A DNA stretch of 64,000 nucleotides from JBQTIQ01 sp052387955 (GCA_052387955.1 JBQTIQ010000015.1:4811-68810), one strand, 5' to 3'; shown: positions 17,600-26,084, counted from the stretch's first letter. Notes: a model not told the origin generated them from the letters alone. Program-made: numbers and translations.

Positions 17600-17648
17600 A
17601 TTGATGTCTGTCGATGGGCACTCTATCGACAGATCGACAGATGTCAAT
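17600..17648. promoter_or_regulatory. arsR/arsI divergent operator
   Basis: ATTGATGTCTGTCGAT (17600-17615) and ATCGACAGATGTCAAT (17633-17648) are near-perfect inverted copies, 14 of 16 matching, across 17 nt. The second arm overlaps a tandem ATCGACAG at 17625-17640. The site lies between the two start codons and fits ArsR control of both directions. Confidence 0.65.
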
Positions 17649-17670
17649 ACTTTGGTAAGGAGGGCCACTG

Positions 17671-18006
17671 ATGGCAGCGCAGACCGAGACATCGCTGACG
17701 ATGGCGGACTGCTGCTCGGTGCTCGCCGAGCCGATCACCGACGGCTACGCCGTCGAGGTGGCCAAGGCCTTCGCGGCGCTCGCCGACCCGGTCCGTCTCC
17801 GGCTGTTCTCGATGATCGCCGCCGCTGGTACCGCCTGCTCCTGTGATCTCATCGAGCCGATCGGCAAGAGCCAGCCCACCGTCAGCCACCACACCAAGGT
17901 CCTCGCCGACGCCGGCCTCATCGTCGGCGAGAAGCTCGGGCGCTGGGTCAACTGGAGCGTCGTCCCCGACAAGCTCGACCAGCTCCGCGCCGCTCTCGCG
18001 CCGTGA
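17671..18006 (+). CDS. arsR: ArsR, As(III)-responsive repressor of CgArsR type
   Basis: A 111-residue ArsR/SmtB repressor with AAGGAGG before its ATG. AKAFAALADPVRLRLFSMIA and KSQPTVSHHTKVLADAGLIVGEK are the core winged helix. Cysteines Cys14-Cys15 near the N-terminus and Cys56/Cys58 (ACSCDL) match the layout of Corynebacterium CgArsR, where an N-terminal CC pair and one Cys of the recognition area bind As(III). It should repress arsI and itself until arsenite binds. It is divergent from arsI, and no ACR3 pump or arsC lies in the window. Confidence 0.93.
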   Translation: MAAQTETSLTMADCCSVLAEPITDGYAVEVAKAFAALADPVRLRLFSMIAAAGTACSCDLIEPIGKSQPTVSHHTKVLADAGLIVGEKLGRWVNWSVVPDKLDQLRAALAP

Positions 18007-18190
18007 CCCCGAGCGGGACCGGCCGAGCCCCAAGAGTTGACCGGCCTGGTGCACCCATGGGGGGGGCGCATCCCGAAGAGCACCGATGGCTCGGCACGGA
18101 GCGCCACTGGGGTGGTGCACTGGGACCGTGGTCTCGCCGGCCAGGTCCAGGACGACAGCGGACCTCCAGCAGGCGTCGCGAGGACGTGTG

Positions 18191-20515
18191 TCAGCGGGCG
18201 CCAGCCGGCTCGGGCTCTCGCTGCGTGTCGGTGAGCACGTCGGCATGGCCCTCGACGTCGACTCTGGGCAACAGCTTGTCGAGCCAGCGGGGCAGCCACC
18301 AGTTGCGGTCGCCGAGCAGCTCCATCGTCGCGGGGACGAGCAGCATGCGGACGATGGTCGCGTCGAGGAGGATGGCCGTCGCAAGACCGGTGCCCATCAG
18401 CTTGAACGTGCGGTCGTTCTCGAGCAGGAACGTGCCGAAGACCACGACCATGATCGCCGCCGCCGCGGTGATGACTTTGGCCGTGGCCGCGAGCCCGTCG
18501 GCCACCGATGTGCGGCTGTCGCCGGTGCGGTGCCACTCCTCACGCACCCGAGAGAGGAGGAACACCTCGTAGTCCATCGACAAGCCGAAGACGATGGCGA
18601 ACAGCATCATCGGTGCCCAGGGCTCGATCGGCGCCGGCTGTACGTTGGTGATGTCGCTCAGCCAGCCCCACTGGAACAGGGCGACGATGACGCCATAGGA
18701 GGCAGCGACCGACAGGAGGTTCATGACGACAGCCTTGAGCGGAACCAGCAATGACCGGAACACCACCATGAGCAACAGGAACGACAACCCGAGCACGGCG
18801 ATGAACAGGTACGGCAGGCGTGAGGTCAAGTAGTCGGAGAAGTCGACGTTGACCGCGACCGTGCCGGTCACGATGACGTCGAGGGCTGGCTCGGCGGTCA
18901 GGGCGGGAAGGACGCGGTCGCGCAAGCGGTCGACCAGGTCGGTGGTGGCGATGTCCTGGGGCCCCGTGGTCGGGACGAGGTTCCACAGCACTGCGGTCGG
19001 GCTGTCCTCGTCGTTGACCTGCGGCGGCGAGACGAACGCCACCCCCTCTGCTCCGGTGAGGGCGTCGGTCACCGCTTGGAGGTCGGTGCGCTCGACGCCC
19101 TCGGGGACCTCCGCGACCAGCAGCATCGGACCGTTGAACCCAACGCCGAAGCCTTCGACGAGCAGGTTGTAGGCCTGCTTGGTCGTGGTCTCCTCGGGGT
19201 AGTTGCTCTCGTCGGAGAAGCCGAGCCTCAGCCGCAGCACCGGTATGGCCAGCAGCAACAGGGCGACGGTGCCGACCGTCGCCGCCGCCCAGGGCCGGCG
19301 CTGGATCACTCGGCTCCATCGGTAGGCGGCCGTCTCCCGCCGGGGACGGGCTGGGCGCCGCGGGACCTCCCGCTTGAGTGGGCCGACGAAGAACCCGGCG
19401 ACGAGGACGACGGCGGCGAGCGGCAGTCCGAGGATCAGGGGCGTGACCTCGAGGCCGACGCCGACGAGGGCGACCGCGGCGAGCCCCGCGGCGATGAGCC
19501 CGCGCCACCGGGTGAGCTCGATGCGCGTGCCGGCGAAGCCCAGCAGTGCCGGCAGCAGCGTGAGGGAGGCGGTGACGGTGACGGCCACGACGATGGCGGC
19601 GCCGATGGCCATCCCCGAGACGAAGCCGACGCCCATGATCAGCAGGCCGAGCAGCGACAGCACGACGGTCGTGCCCGCGAACAGCACCGACCGCCCCGCA
19701 GTGTCGATCGCGATCGTGGCTGACTCACCCACCGTGTGGCCCGAGTGCATCTGTTCGCGGAACCGGGTGACGATCAGCAGGGCGTAGTCGATACCGACGC
19801 CGAGGCCGATCATGATCCCGAGGAACGTCGCGAAGTCGGGGAGCGTCAGGACGTTGCTGACCAGCGTGATCAGGGCGACGCCGATGCCGATCCCGAACAG
19901 GGCCAAGCCCACCGGCAGGCCCATGGCCAGCACGGACCCGAAGGCCAGGATCAGGATCACGATGGCGAAGGCGAGGCCGATGAGCTCGGTCGACGGTTCT
20001 TCGAACTCGGCAAAGATGAAACCGCCCCGCTCGACCTGCAGGCCGTCGATGCGGGGCGCGTCTTCGGCGATCTGATCGGCGATCTCGACGGCCCGGGCGA
20101 AGTCGACGTCCTCGGGCAGCTCGACGTTGGCGTAGGCGATCTTTCCTGCCTGCGGGCTGTCCTGGGCGACCTGGCGCTCGCCTTCGGGCGTGTAGGGGCT
20201 GATCACCCGCACGACGTCTGGCGTGGTCGCCAGCTTGTCGAACACGGCTTGCATGCCGGCCTTCACCGTAGGGTCGTCGACGCCCTGCTCAGCCCGGAAG
20301 ACGATCGTGCCGACCTGCCCGGTGCCTTGTCCCCCGAAGTGCTCGTCGAGGATGTCGAAGCCCTTCCTCGACTCGACATTGGGAAGGTTGAACTCGTCGC
20401 GGAAGGCAGAACCCACCGCGCCCGACAGGACGCCGCTGAGCACCAGGACGCCGACCCACAACCCGAGCACCAGCTTGCGGCGGTCATGACACCACCGTCC
20501 AAGACGCGCGAACAT
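18191..20515 (-). CDS. MMPL/RND-family membrane transporter
   Basis: A 774-residue exporter starting at ATG 20515 with GGAGG upstream. It has two similar halves, each one TM helix, a large extracellular loop and a block of five or more TMs: first half FIFAEFEEPSTELIGLAFAIVILILAFGSVLAMG... GIDYALLIVTRFREQ; second half LFIAVLGLSFLLLMVVFRSLLVPLKA... GLSMDYEVFLLSRVREEW. The GxDY/GxSMDYEVF motifs hold the acidic residues used for proton coupling. The family exports lipids or drugs in actinobacteria; the substrate is unknown. Single gene, no fatty-acyl partner nearby. Confidence 0.9.
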   Translation of the reverse strand: MFARLGRWCHDRRKLVLGLWVGVLVLSGVLSGAVGSAFRDEFNLPNVESRKGFDILDEHFGGQGTGQVGTIVFRAEQGVDDPTVKAGMQAVFDKLATTPDVVRVISPYTPEGERQVAQDSPQAGKIAYANVELPEDVDFARAVEIADQIAEDAPRIDGLQVERGGFIFAEFEEPSTELIGLAFAIVILILAFGSVLAMGLPVGLALFGIGIGVALITLVSNVLTLPDFATFLGIMIGLGVGIDYALLIVTRFREQMHSGHTVGESATIAIDTAGRSVLFAGTTVVLSLLGLLIMGVGFVSGMAIGAAIVVAVTVTASLTLLPALLGFAGTRIELTRWRGLIAAGLAAVALVGVGLEVTPLILGLPLAAVVLVAGFFVGPLKREVPRRPARPRRETAAYRWSRVIQRRPWAAATVGTVALLLLAIPVLRLRLGFSDESNYPEETTTKQAYNLLVEGFGVGFNGPMLLVAEVPEGVERTDLQAVTDALTGAEGVAFVSPPQVNDEDSPTAVLWNLVPTTGPQDIATTDLVDRLRDRVLPALTAEPALDVIVTGTVAVNVDFSDYLTSRLPYLFIAVLGLSFLLLMVVFRSLLVPLKAVVMNLLSVAASYGVIVALFQWGWLSDITNVQPAPIEPWAPMMLFAIVFGLSMDYEVFLLSRVREEWHRTGDSRTSVADGLAATAKVITAAAAIMVVVFGTFLLENDRTFKLMGTGLATAILLDATIVRMLLVPATMELLGDRNWWLPRWLDKLLPRVDVEGHADVLTDTQREPEPAGAR

Positions 20516-20701
20516 CGCGACCTCCTGTATGGGCCGGTCCCTCACAGCGGGAGCGGCGGCACTGTTTCGTTCACGAGCCGCGATCTCCCGTGGCCTGCGC
20601 TCGAGGGATAGGACGGCGGCGAGCGCCAGGACTCATCGCCCGCACGAGGTCCGCCGACGGTACCTCTGAGCTGCCGCCGCGTCGAGGCACTTCATCGCGG
20701 T

Positions 20702-22039
20702 GTGGCGGCCCCGGCCGCTGCGCCCGCGGACGAATGGTCGTTGTCCCGCACCACGGACCTGCACAACACTGGGCCGGTGGCTCATTCGCACGGCTTGGTC
20801 GGCGACGATGACTGCGACGCGGTCCAAGAGGCGCTCGCCTTGGCCCGGCGCCCGGCTCTGGTAGCTCCGGTGGTGGTGGCGGCGCTGGCCACCGTCATCG
20901 GGCTCGTCTGGTTGTGGCCCAACGGCAGCGCTCCCGCGGTCGACGGCCGCCAGTTCTTCGGGGAGCGGGTGAAGGCGACCGTCGACGCTGCCCAGACGGT
21001 GAGCTGCCCGTTCTCGTCGACACCGGGCGAATTCCTGTGCGACCAGATCAGCTTCACCGTTACCAGCGGCACCCCGAAGGGCATGCGCGACAGCATCCAG
21101 CTACCGCTCGGCGCCGGCGGCCCGCGCCTGCACGACGGGGACAAGGTCGTGATGCTCTACCAATTCGACGCCCCTGCCGGGGCGAAGTACCAGTTCGGCG
21201 ACTTCCAGCGGTCCGCTCCACTGGCCGTGCTGGCGGTGTTGTTCGCCTTCGCGGTGCTGGCCCTCGGCCAGCTCCGCGGGCTCCTCGCTCTCGTCGGTGT
21301 GGCCGTGAGCTTCGCGGTGCTCCAGGTGTTCACGCTGCCAGCCCTGCTCGAAGGGCGCAGCCCGCTCGCGGTAGCCCTCGTGAGCACTGCGGCGGTGGCC
21401 CTTGTCGCCCTCTACCTCACCCATGGCGTTTCGGAACGGACCACGGTGGCGGTGCTCGGCACCTTGGCGAGCCTGGCCCTCACGGGCCTGGCGGCGTCGA
21501 TCTTCGTGTCAGCCTCCAAGCTGACCGGGCTCGGCGGGGAGGAGGTCGGATTCCTCCAAGTGTTCGGCGGAGAGCTGAACTTCCAAGGGCTCCTTCTGGC
21601 CGGGATGGTCATCGGCGCCCTCGGCGTGCTCGACGACGTCACCGTCACCCAGGTGGCAGCAGTATGGGAAGTCCATCGGGCCGACCCGTCCCTCGGCGCC
21701 GCCGCCCTCTACCAGTCCGGGCTGCGGGTCGGCCGCGACCACATCGCATCGACGGTCAACACCCTGGTCCTGGCCTACGCCGGGGCCTCGCTGCCCCTGT
21801 TGTTGCTGTTCAGCACCGCGGGCCAGAGCCTCGGCGCCGTGATCACCGGCGAAGCCATCGCCGCCGAGATCGTCCGCACCCTGGTGGGCAGCCTCGGCCT
21901 CGTCGCCTCCGTACCCATCACCACCGCCCTCGCCGCACTGGTCGTGACACACCGACCCGAGGACGGCCGCAGCCAGCCCATCGTCCGGTCCCGCCGGCCC
22001 CAGCTCCGCCTGCCTGCGCCTTCCGACGAGAGCGGGTGA
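20702..22039 (+). CDS. YibE/F family membrane protein
   Basis: A 445-residue polytopic protein. An N-terminal TM (PALVAPVVVAALATVIGLVW) is followed by an extracytoplasmic region with two Cys (VSCPF, FLCDQ), then at least seven hydrophobic helices. GVLDDVTVTQVAAVWEVHRADPS and GRDHIASTVNTLVLAYAGASLPLLLLF are the YibE/F signature. Its function is unknown. GTG at 20702 is the longest start; GTG at 20777 is an alternative that drops 25 residues. The last codons and stop lie inside a 23-bp copy of the tRNA-Gly 3' end (22027-22049). Confidence 0.85.
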   Translation: MAAPAAAPADEWSLSRTTDLHNTGPVAHSHGLVGDDDCDAVQEALALARRPALVAPVVVAALATVIGLVWLWPNGSAPAVDGRQFFGERVKATVDAAQTVSCPFSSTPGEFLCDQISFTVTSGTPKGMRDSIQLPLGAGGPRLHDGDKVVMLYQFDAPAGAKYQFGDFQRSAPLAVLAVLFAFAVLALGQLRGLLALVGVAVSFAVLQVFTLPALLEGRSPLAVALVSTAAVALVALYLTHGVSERTTVAVLGTLASLALTGLAASIFVSASKLTGLGGEEVGFLQVFGGELNFQGLLLAGMVIGALGVLDDVTVTQVAAVWEVHRADPSLGAAALYQSGLRVGRDHIASTVNTLVLAYAGASLPLLLLFSTAGQSLGAVITGEAIAAEIVRTLVGSLGLVASVPITTALAALVVTHRPEDGRSQPIVRSRRPQLRLPAPSDESG

Positions 22040-22049
22040 CGGGAATCGA
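22027..22049 (-). repeat. att-like direct repeat, distal copy of the tRNA-Gly 3' end
   Basis: These 23 bp are identical to 22836-22858, which covers the last 19 nt of tRNA-Gly(CCC) plus 4 nt of 3' flank. The two copies bracket a 786-bp segment with a toxin-antitoxin-like pair. This is the classic pattern of site-specific integration into a tRNA 3' end; the copy here contains the stop codon of the YibE/F gene. Confidence 0.8.
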
Positions 22050-22065
22050 CGGCACTACTCTCGCC

Positions 22066-22088
22066 TTGTAGCAAGGTCATGGCTACAA
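22066..22088. promoter_or_regulatory. Inverted repeat upstream of the AbrB-type antitoxin
   Basis: TTGTAGC (22066-22072) and GCTACAA (22082-22088) form a perfect inverted repeat with a 9-nt spacer, ending 8 nt before the ATG. The position fits autoregulation by the AbrB-fold antitoxin. Confidence 0.5.
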
Positions 22089-22095
22089 TGCATCC

Positions 22096-22335
22096 ATGAC
22101 AGCGACCAGCAATGCCAAGGTCTCGCATCGCGGTCAGACGAGCCTCCCGGCCGAGCTCCGACATCGCTGGGGGCTCGACGAGGGCGGTGAAGTCGGCTTC
22201 ATCGACCTCGGTGGCACAGCGCTCATCATCCCCGGGGGCGTATCGGCCGCTCGGAGAGAACTGAGGCGCGTACTCGTGGGCCGCTACGAACGCGGCGTCG
22301 CTGCGCTCGAAGACCCGGACCTCGTAGACCAGTAG
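22096..22335 (+). CDS. AbrB/SpoVT-type antitoxin
   Basis: A 79-residue protein with a swapped-hairpin AbrB domain: AKVSHRGQTSLPAELRHRWGLDEGGEVGFIDLGGTALIIPG, matching the S-x-(K/R)GQ-x-x(I/L)P-x-x(I/L)R signature of VapB/MazE/AbrB antitoxins. The C-terminal half is charged and helical (RRELRRVLVGRYERG) and would wrap a toxin. It is followed after 6 nt by a gene of unknown family, as in type II toxin-antitoxin pairs. The pair lies between two copies of the tRNA-Gly 3' end, and its base composition looks less GC-rich than its neighbours. Confidence 0.8.
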   Translation: MTATSNAKVSHRGQTSLPAELRHRWGLDEGGEVGFIDLGGTALIIPGGVSAARRELRRVLVGRYERGVAALEDPDLVDQ

Positions 22336-22341
22336 CGCTGC

Positions 22342-22785
22342 ATGCCGGGTGAGCTCGTCCTCCTGTTGGACGACCGGCTGCTGATCGAGGAGCTGCTCGT
22401 CGGGCTCGACCGAGGTCGGAGCCAGTCTGCGCTGTTCACGACGTCCTACTGGTACTACCGGGCCTGCCGGGCCGCCGTGGTCGGCGCCGGCGGCCACTTG
22501 TCAGGTCCCTTCGAACAGCTCGCAGCGGAGGAACAGGAGCAGGCAATCCTGAGCCTGCTCGAACTTCGCGAAGACGTCGGGCTGCCAGATCCGCGAGCGA
22601 CGGTTCCAGTCATGGTGGACATCGCTCGTCGCCACACACAGCTGAACCTGCTCAACCTCGAGGCAGCGGCGTCGGCCTCCGTGTTGGACGCCGAGGTCTG
22701 GCTCTCGGAGCAGGCGGCGAAAGGGGTGCTTCCAAGCGTGCTCGACGCCGAGGGCACGAGGTGGAAGGCCGTTGCGGTTCCATAG
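22342..22785 (+). CDS. Putative toxin partner of the AbrB-type antitoxin
   Basis: A 147-residue protein of a family I do not recognise with certainty. It starts LVLLLDDRLLIEELLVGLD, which could be the first acidic strand of a PIN-like fold, then TTSYWYYRACRAAVVG, and near the end VLDAEVWLSEQ and VLPSVLDAEGTRW. The conserved acidic set of VapC is not clearly present. A toxin role is inferred only from the 6-nt spacing after an antitoxin-type gene. Composition is less GC-rich than flanking genes. Confidence 0.5.
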   Translation: MPGELVLLLDDRLLIEELLVGLDRGRSQSALFTTSYWYYRACRAAVVGAGGHLSGPFEQLAAEEQEQAILSLLELREDVGLPDPRATVPVMVDIARRHTQLNLLNLEAAASASVLDAEVWLSEQAAKGVLPSVLDAEGTRWKAVAVP

Positions 22786-22835
22786 CCGCGGTAGCACTTG
22801 TGGAAGGTCCTGCTGTACTGACCTGGGCAAAGGAT

Positions 22836-22858
22836 CGAGAGCGGGTGACGGGAATCGA
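22836..22858 (-). repeat. att-like direct repeat, copy inside tRNA-Gly
   Basis: Identical over 23 bp to 22027-22049. It spans 19 nt of the T-arm and acceptor 3' strand of tRNA-Gly plus 4 nt outside the gene. Confidence 0.8.
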
Positions 22859-22910
22859 ACCCGCGTTCTCAGCTTGGGAAGCTGATGTTCTGCCGCTGAA
22901 CTACACCCGC
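22840..22910 (-). tRNA. tRNA-Gly (anticodon CCC)
   Basis: On the minus strand the 71 nt fold as a tRNA: acceptor GCGGGTG pairs with CACCCGC, the D arm contains GTTCAGCGGCAGAAC, the anticodon arm is TCAGC-TTCCCAA-GCTGA with anticodon CCC, and the T arm has GGTTCGATTCC. The discriminator base is U. CCA is not encoded. It reads GGG codons. Its 3' end carries the att-like repeat. Confidence 0.95.
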
Positions 22911-22923
22911 GGGGTCCCGCACT

Positions 22924-25149
22924 TTAGTCCGGGCGCCGGCCGGCGACCGGAGGGGGGACGAGCTCTCGGGGGCCTGTAGCCCGCTCGCCGCCCTCGATGG
23001 CGTGGAGGAGGTGGATGGCCACGTCGGCGACCTTGATCTCGTCGTCGTCCTTGCCGGCGCCCTTCACCCCGTCGTCGATCATGATGTAGCAGAAGGGGCA
23101 AGCGGTGGCGATCCTCGTCGCGCCGGTGTCGATGAGCTCTCTCGACCGGGCGTCGTTGACCTTGGTGCCGATCGTCTCCTCCATCCACATGCGGGCGCCG
23201 CCGGCGCCGCAGCACATGCCCTTGGTACCGTTGCGGGAGGCCTCCACCACGTCGACGCCGCCGAGCTTGGCGATGACCTTGCGGGGCGCCATGTACACGT
23301 CGTTGTGGCGGCCCAGGTAGCAGGAGTCGTGGTACACGACCCGCTCGTCGAGGCGGGCGGTGGACAGGTCGAGCTTGCCCTCCTCGACCAGCCAGTCGAG
23401 GAACTGGCTGTGGTGCACGACCTCGTAGTGGCCCTCGAGCTGGGGGTACTCGTTCTTCAGGACGTTGAAGCAGTGGGGGCACTGGGTGATGATCTTGCGC
23501 ACGCCCATGCCGTCGAGCGTCTCGATGTTCTGCAGCGCCAGCATCTGGTACACGTACTCGTTGCCCGACCGGCGAGCCGGGTCGCCGGTGCACATCTCGG
23601 CGTCGCCGAGGATGGCGAAGTCGACGCCGGCCCGCTGCAGCAGCTTGGCCATGGCCTGGGTCACCCGCTGGTTCTTGTCGTCGAACGACCCCGCGCAACC
23701 GACCCAGTACAGGTACTCGTGCTCGAAGGGCGACGCGCTGGCGGCGACCGGCACTTCGCGGTCCAGCTTGGCCGCCCACGCCCCCCGGTCGCGCTGGCTG
23801 AGGCCCCACGGGTTGCCCGAGTTCTCCATCGACCGGTAGGCGGTGCCCAGCTCCGACGGGAAGTCGGACTCCATCAGCGACAGGTAGCGCCGCATGTCGA
23901 GGATCTTGTCCAGGATCTCGATGTTCACCGGGCAGATCTCGTCGCAGGCCTTGCACGTCGTGCACGCCCAGATCTCCTCCGACGTGATCCGTTCGAAGAC
24001 CGATGGGCCACTGATGCGGATCTCGGGCACGGTCCCGATCGGGGGCGACACCGGCGGGTCGCCCGTCGCCGCCATGACCTCGCCGACCTTGAGGACGATC
24101 TCGCGGGGGTCGAGGGGCTTGCCGGTGGCGTGGGCCGGGCACACCGACGTGCAGCGGCCGCACATCGTGCAGGCGTCGGTGTCGAGCAACTGCTTCCAGG
24201 TGAAGTCTTCGATGACGGCGGCGCCGAATGTCTCGAGCGAGGTCTCGGTCAGGATCGGCAGCGGCTTCATCGCCCCCTTGGGCCGGTCGCGGTCACGCAG
24301 GTACATGTTCAGCGGCGACGTGAACATGTGCCGGAGCATGGTGATCGGGAGCATGACCAGGAAGGCCACGAAGCAGGCCACGTGCACGAACCACCACGCC
24401 TGGTGCCAGCCGTGGAGCTGGCCGGCGTCGCGCATCAGCCACGACAACGGGTAGGCGACGATGCTCCACTTCTCGAAGTCGGGCCGGCCCAGGAAGGCGA
24501 TGCGGTAGGCCTCAGCCATGAAGCCGCTGACCCCGAGGAGCAGGAAGGTGCCGAGGATGGCGGCGTGCTCGGGGCGCGACTTGATGCGGATGCGGTACGG
24601 GCGTTGCACGTAGCGCCGGACGATGGCCCAGCTGATCCCGAAGCAGAAGCCGACGCCGGCGAGGTCGGCCACCAGCGAATAGGCCTGGTAGGTCTGGCCG
24701 TGCAGGAACCGGGCCTCGGGCGGCATCTGGTGGTCGATCTCGGACACGGTGGTGACCGCCAGCAGCACCAGGAACGAGAAGTAGATGCACGAGTGCATCA
24801 AGCCGGCCATCGGGTCGCGCAGCAGCGTCTTCATGGTTACGCCGGCCCGGAAGTCGCGCAGTCGGCGGCCGACGTTGCCGGCGGTCGTGGCCCGGCGGTC
24901 GGGCATACCCCGTTGCCAGTTCTTGACCCGGTGGGCGAAGGCCACGCCACCGGCGACGATCAACACCGATATGACGGCGTAGAACGCCAGCTTCCACGAC
25001 GACGGGACGTTGATGAACACCGGCCGTTGTACCGGCGACTCGTCGTGCCAGTCGGTGACGAGCGGTAATACCCCTGACCCGGCGATGAACACCCCGATGG
25101 CCACTGCCAGCCCGATCACCAACTGGTGGGGCCGGGGCCACCGCCTCAC
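22924..25149 (-). CDS. EtfD-like membrane Fe-S oxidoreductase (HdrD/GlpC-type)
   Basis: A 741-residue respiratory protein. The N-terminal ~290 residues hold about five or six TM helices with His residues of a NarI-like cytochrome b domain. Then come two [4Fe-4S] motifs, CTMCGRCTSVCP and CTTCKACDEICP, and two CCG domains (WVGCAGSFDD; CCGAGGARMW) as in heterodisulfide reductase. This order is that of mycobacterial EtfD (Rv0338c), which passes electrons from ETF in beta-oxidation to menaquinone. That role is likely here (inference); no etfAB or fad gene is next to it. It probably runs as a single gene. Confidence 0.85.
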   Translation of the reverse strand: MRRWPRPHQLVIGLAVAIGVFIAGSGVLPLVTDWHDESPVQRPVFINVPSSWKLAFYAVISVLIVAGGVAFAHRVKNWQRGMPDRRATTAGNVGRRLRDFRAGVTMKTLLRDPMAGLMHSCIYFSFLVLLAVTTVSEIDHQMPPEARFLHGQTYQAYSLVADLAGVGFCFGISWAIVRRYVQRPYRIRIKSRPEHAAILGTFLLLGVSGFMAEAYRIAFLGRPDFEKWSIVAYPLSWLMRDAGQLHGWHQAWWFVHVACFVAFLVMLPITMLRHMFTSPLNMYLRDRDRPKGAMKPLPILTETSLETFGAAVIEDFTWKQLLDTDACTMCGRCTSVCPAHATGKPLDPREIVLKVGEVMAATGDPPVSPPIGTVPEIRISGPSVFERITSEEIWACTTCKACDEICPVNIEILDKILDMRRYLSLMESDFPSELGTAYRSMENSGNPWGLSQRDRGAWAAKLDREVPVAASASPFEHEYLYWVGCAGSFDDKNQRVTQAMAKLLQRAGVDFAILGDAEMCTGDPARRSGNEYVYQMLALQNIETLDGMGVRKIITQCPHCFNVLKNEYPQLEGHYEVVHHSQFLDWLVEEGKLDLSTARLDERVVYHDSCYLGRHNDVYMAPRKVIAKLGGVDVVEASRNGTKGMCCGAGGARMWMEETIGTKVNDARSRELIDTGATRIATACPFCYIMIDDGVKGAGKDDDEIKVADVAIHLLHAIEGGERATGPRELVPPPVAGRRPD

Positions 25150-25343
25150 GACGGGACCTCCCGGGCACCGTACGGAGCCGGGCCGGGAGCGGGACGGGAC
25201 ATCGTCTCGAACCTAGTTCTCGGCGGCGTGGGCCGGCGCCGACCGGCCACCCGTTCCGTGGGCCCGTAATCGACGGTCAGCTCTCGGCCGGTGGAAGGTG
25301 GCGGTGATGAAGGCGACGGCTGCGGTTCACGGCCAGGAAACAG

Positions 25344-25892
25344 ATGCGAAACACCGCGCTCTTACGTTCCGTGGTCATGGACGTCGTCCTGGTGCGTTGG
25401 CCCGCCGACGAGGAACGGCGCATACGGCTGCGGGCCACCGGCGTCCCCTGCCTTCTGCTGGTCGACCGCAGTGCCCCGCCGCCTTCGGTCCAGGACGGGC
25501 TCGAGGACTGGATCCGCGTGCCCGCCGACGAGGTCGACCTCCAGGCCCGCATCGCCGCCCTCGAGGTCCGCAGCCGGGGGAGAGGGGCGCCCTCCCCGGA
25601 ACTCGACGAGGACGGGGTCCTGCGGATGGCCGATGCCTGGGTGCCGCTGCCGCCGGTCGAAGCCCGTCTCACCCGGGCCCTGCTGTCCCGCCTCGGCGCC
25701 GTCGTCAGCCGCGACGCCCTGGCCCGGGCCGGATGGCCCGAAGGGGCACCGGGGCGCAACGCCCTCGACGTGCACGTGTTGCGCCTGCGCCGGAGGCTGG
25801 CCCCGTTGGGCCTCGCCATCCGGACCGTGCGCTCGCGGGGGTACCTGCTCGAGCCGATCGCCCCTCAGCGCTCGCTCAACGGAGCGGGCTGA
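25344..25892 (+). CDS. OmpR-type winged-helix regulator with degenerate receiver
   Basis: A 182-residue protein. The C-terminal ~90 residues are a trans_reg_C winged helix: LTRALLSRLGAVVSRDALARAGWPEG, NALDVHVLRLRRRLAPLG and IRTVRSRGYLLEP. The N-terminal ~80 residues have receiver-like strands (DVVLVRWPAD; GVPCLLLVD; DWIRVPADEVDLQARIAALE) but lack the usual phospho-acceptor aspartate and lysine, so it should work without phosphorylation. No histidine kinase is adjacent. ATG 25344 has AGGAAA upstream; ATG 25377 is an alternative start. Confidence 0.75.
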   Translation: MRNTALLRSVVMDVVLVRWPADEERRIRLRATGVPCLLLVDRSAPPPSVQDGLEDWIRVPADEVDLQARIAALEVRSRGRGAPSPELDEDGVLRMADAWVPLPPVEARLTRALLSRLGAVVSRDALARAGWPEGAPGRNALDVHVLRLRRRLAPLGLAIRTVRSRGYLLEPIAPQRSLNGAG

Positions 25893-25899
25893 CGGGCGG

Positions 25900-25975
25900 T
25901 TCCCGCGGGGCTGCGCCCCACACCCACCGCCACCGGGGGAGCGACCGCTCGCCCCGTCGGCCTGAAGCACGCACT
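25900..25975 (-). repeat. Dispersed repeat family A, copy 2
   Basis: In reverse complement it reads TGCTTCAGGCCGACGGGGCG, then CTCCCCCGGTGGCGGTGGGT and GTGGGGCGCAGCCCCGCGGG. This is a somewhat diverged copy of 9387-9471, in the opposite orientation, between the regulator gene and the gpmA end. Confidence 0.75.
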
Positions 25976-26004
25976 GCGCCCGTACTTCGGCCTGGCCGTC
26001 GGTC

Positions 26005-26078
26005 CGTGGGCCCGGCCTGCGCCGCCACCTCGGTGGCACCGGCGGCGGCCGCCTCGGCGTCGAGGTAGTACCCCCGCG
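26005..26078 (-). repeat. Duplicated 3' end of gpmA (extra copy)
   Basis: This segment repeats the last ~75 bp of gpmA (26091-26169) with a period of 92 bp and over 90% identity. Read in its own frame it still encodes YLDAEAAAAGATEVAAQAGP, the same tail as the enzyme. It lies downstream of the gpmA stop and is a tandem partial duplication. Confidence 0.85.
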
Positions 26079-26084
26079 GCGCAA

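Noticed and set aside
22840..22910. Possible tRNA pseudogene because of the duplicated 3' end
   Set aside because: All arms pair and the T-loop and anticodon loop are standard, so this copy looks functional; only the distal 23 bp is a fragment.
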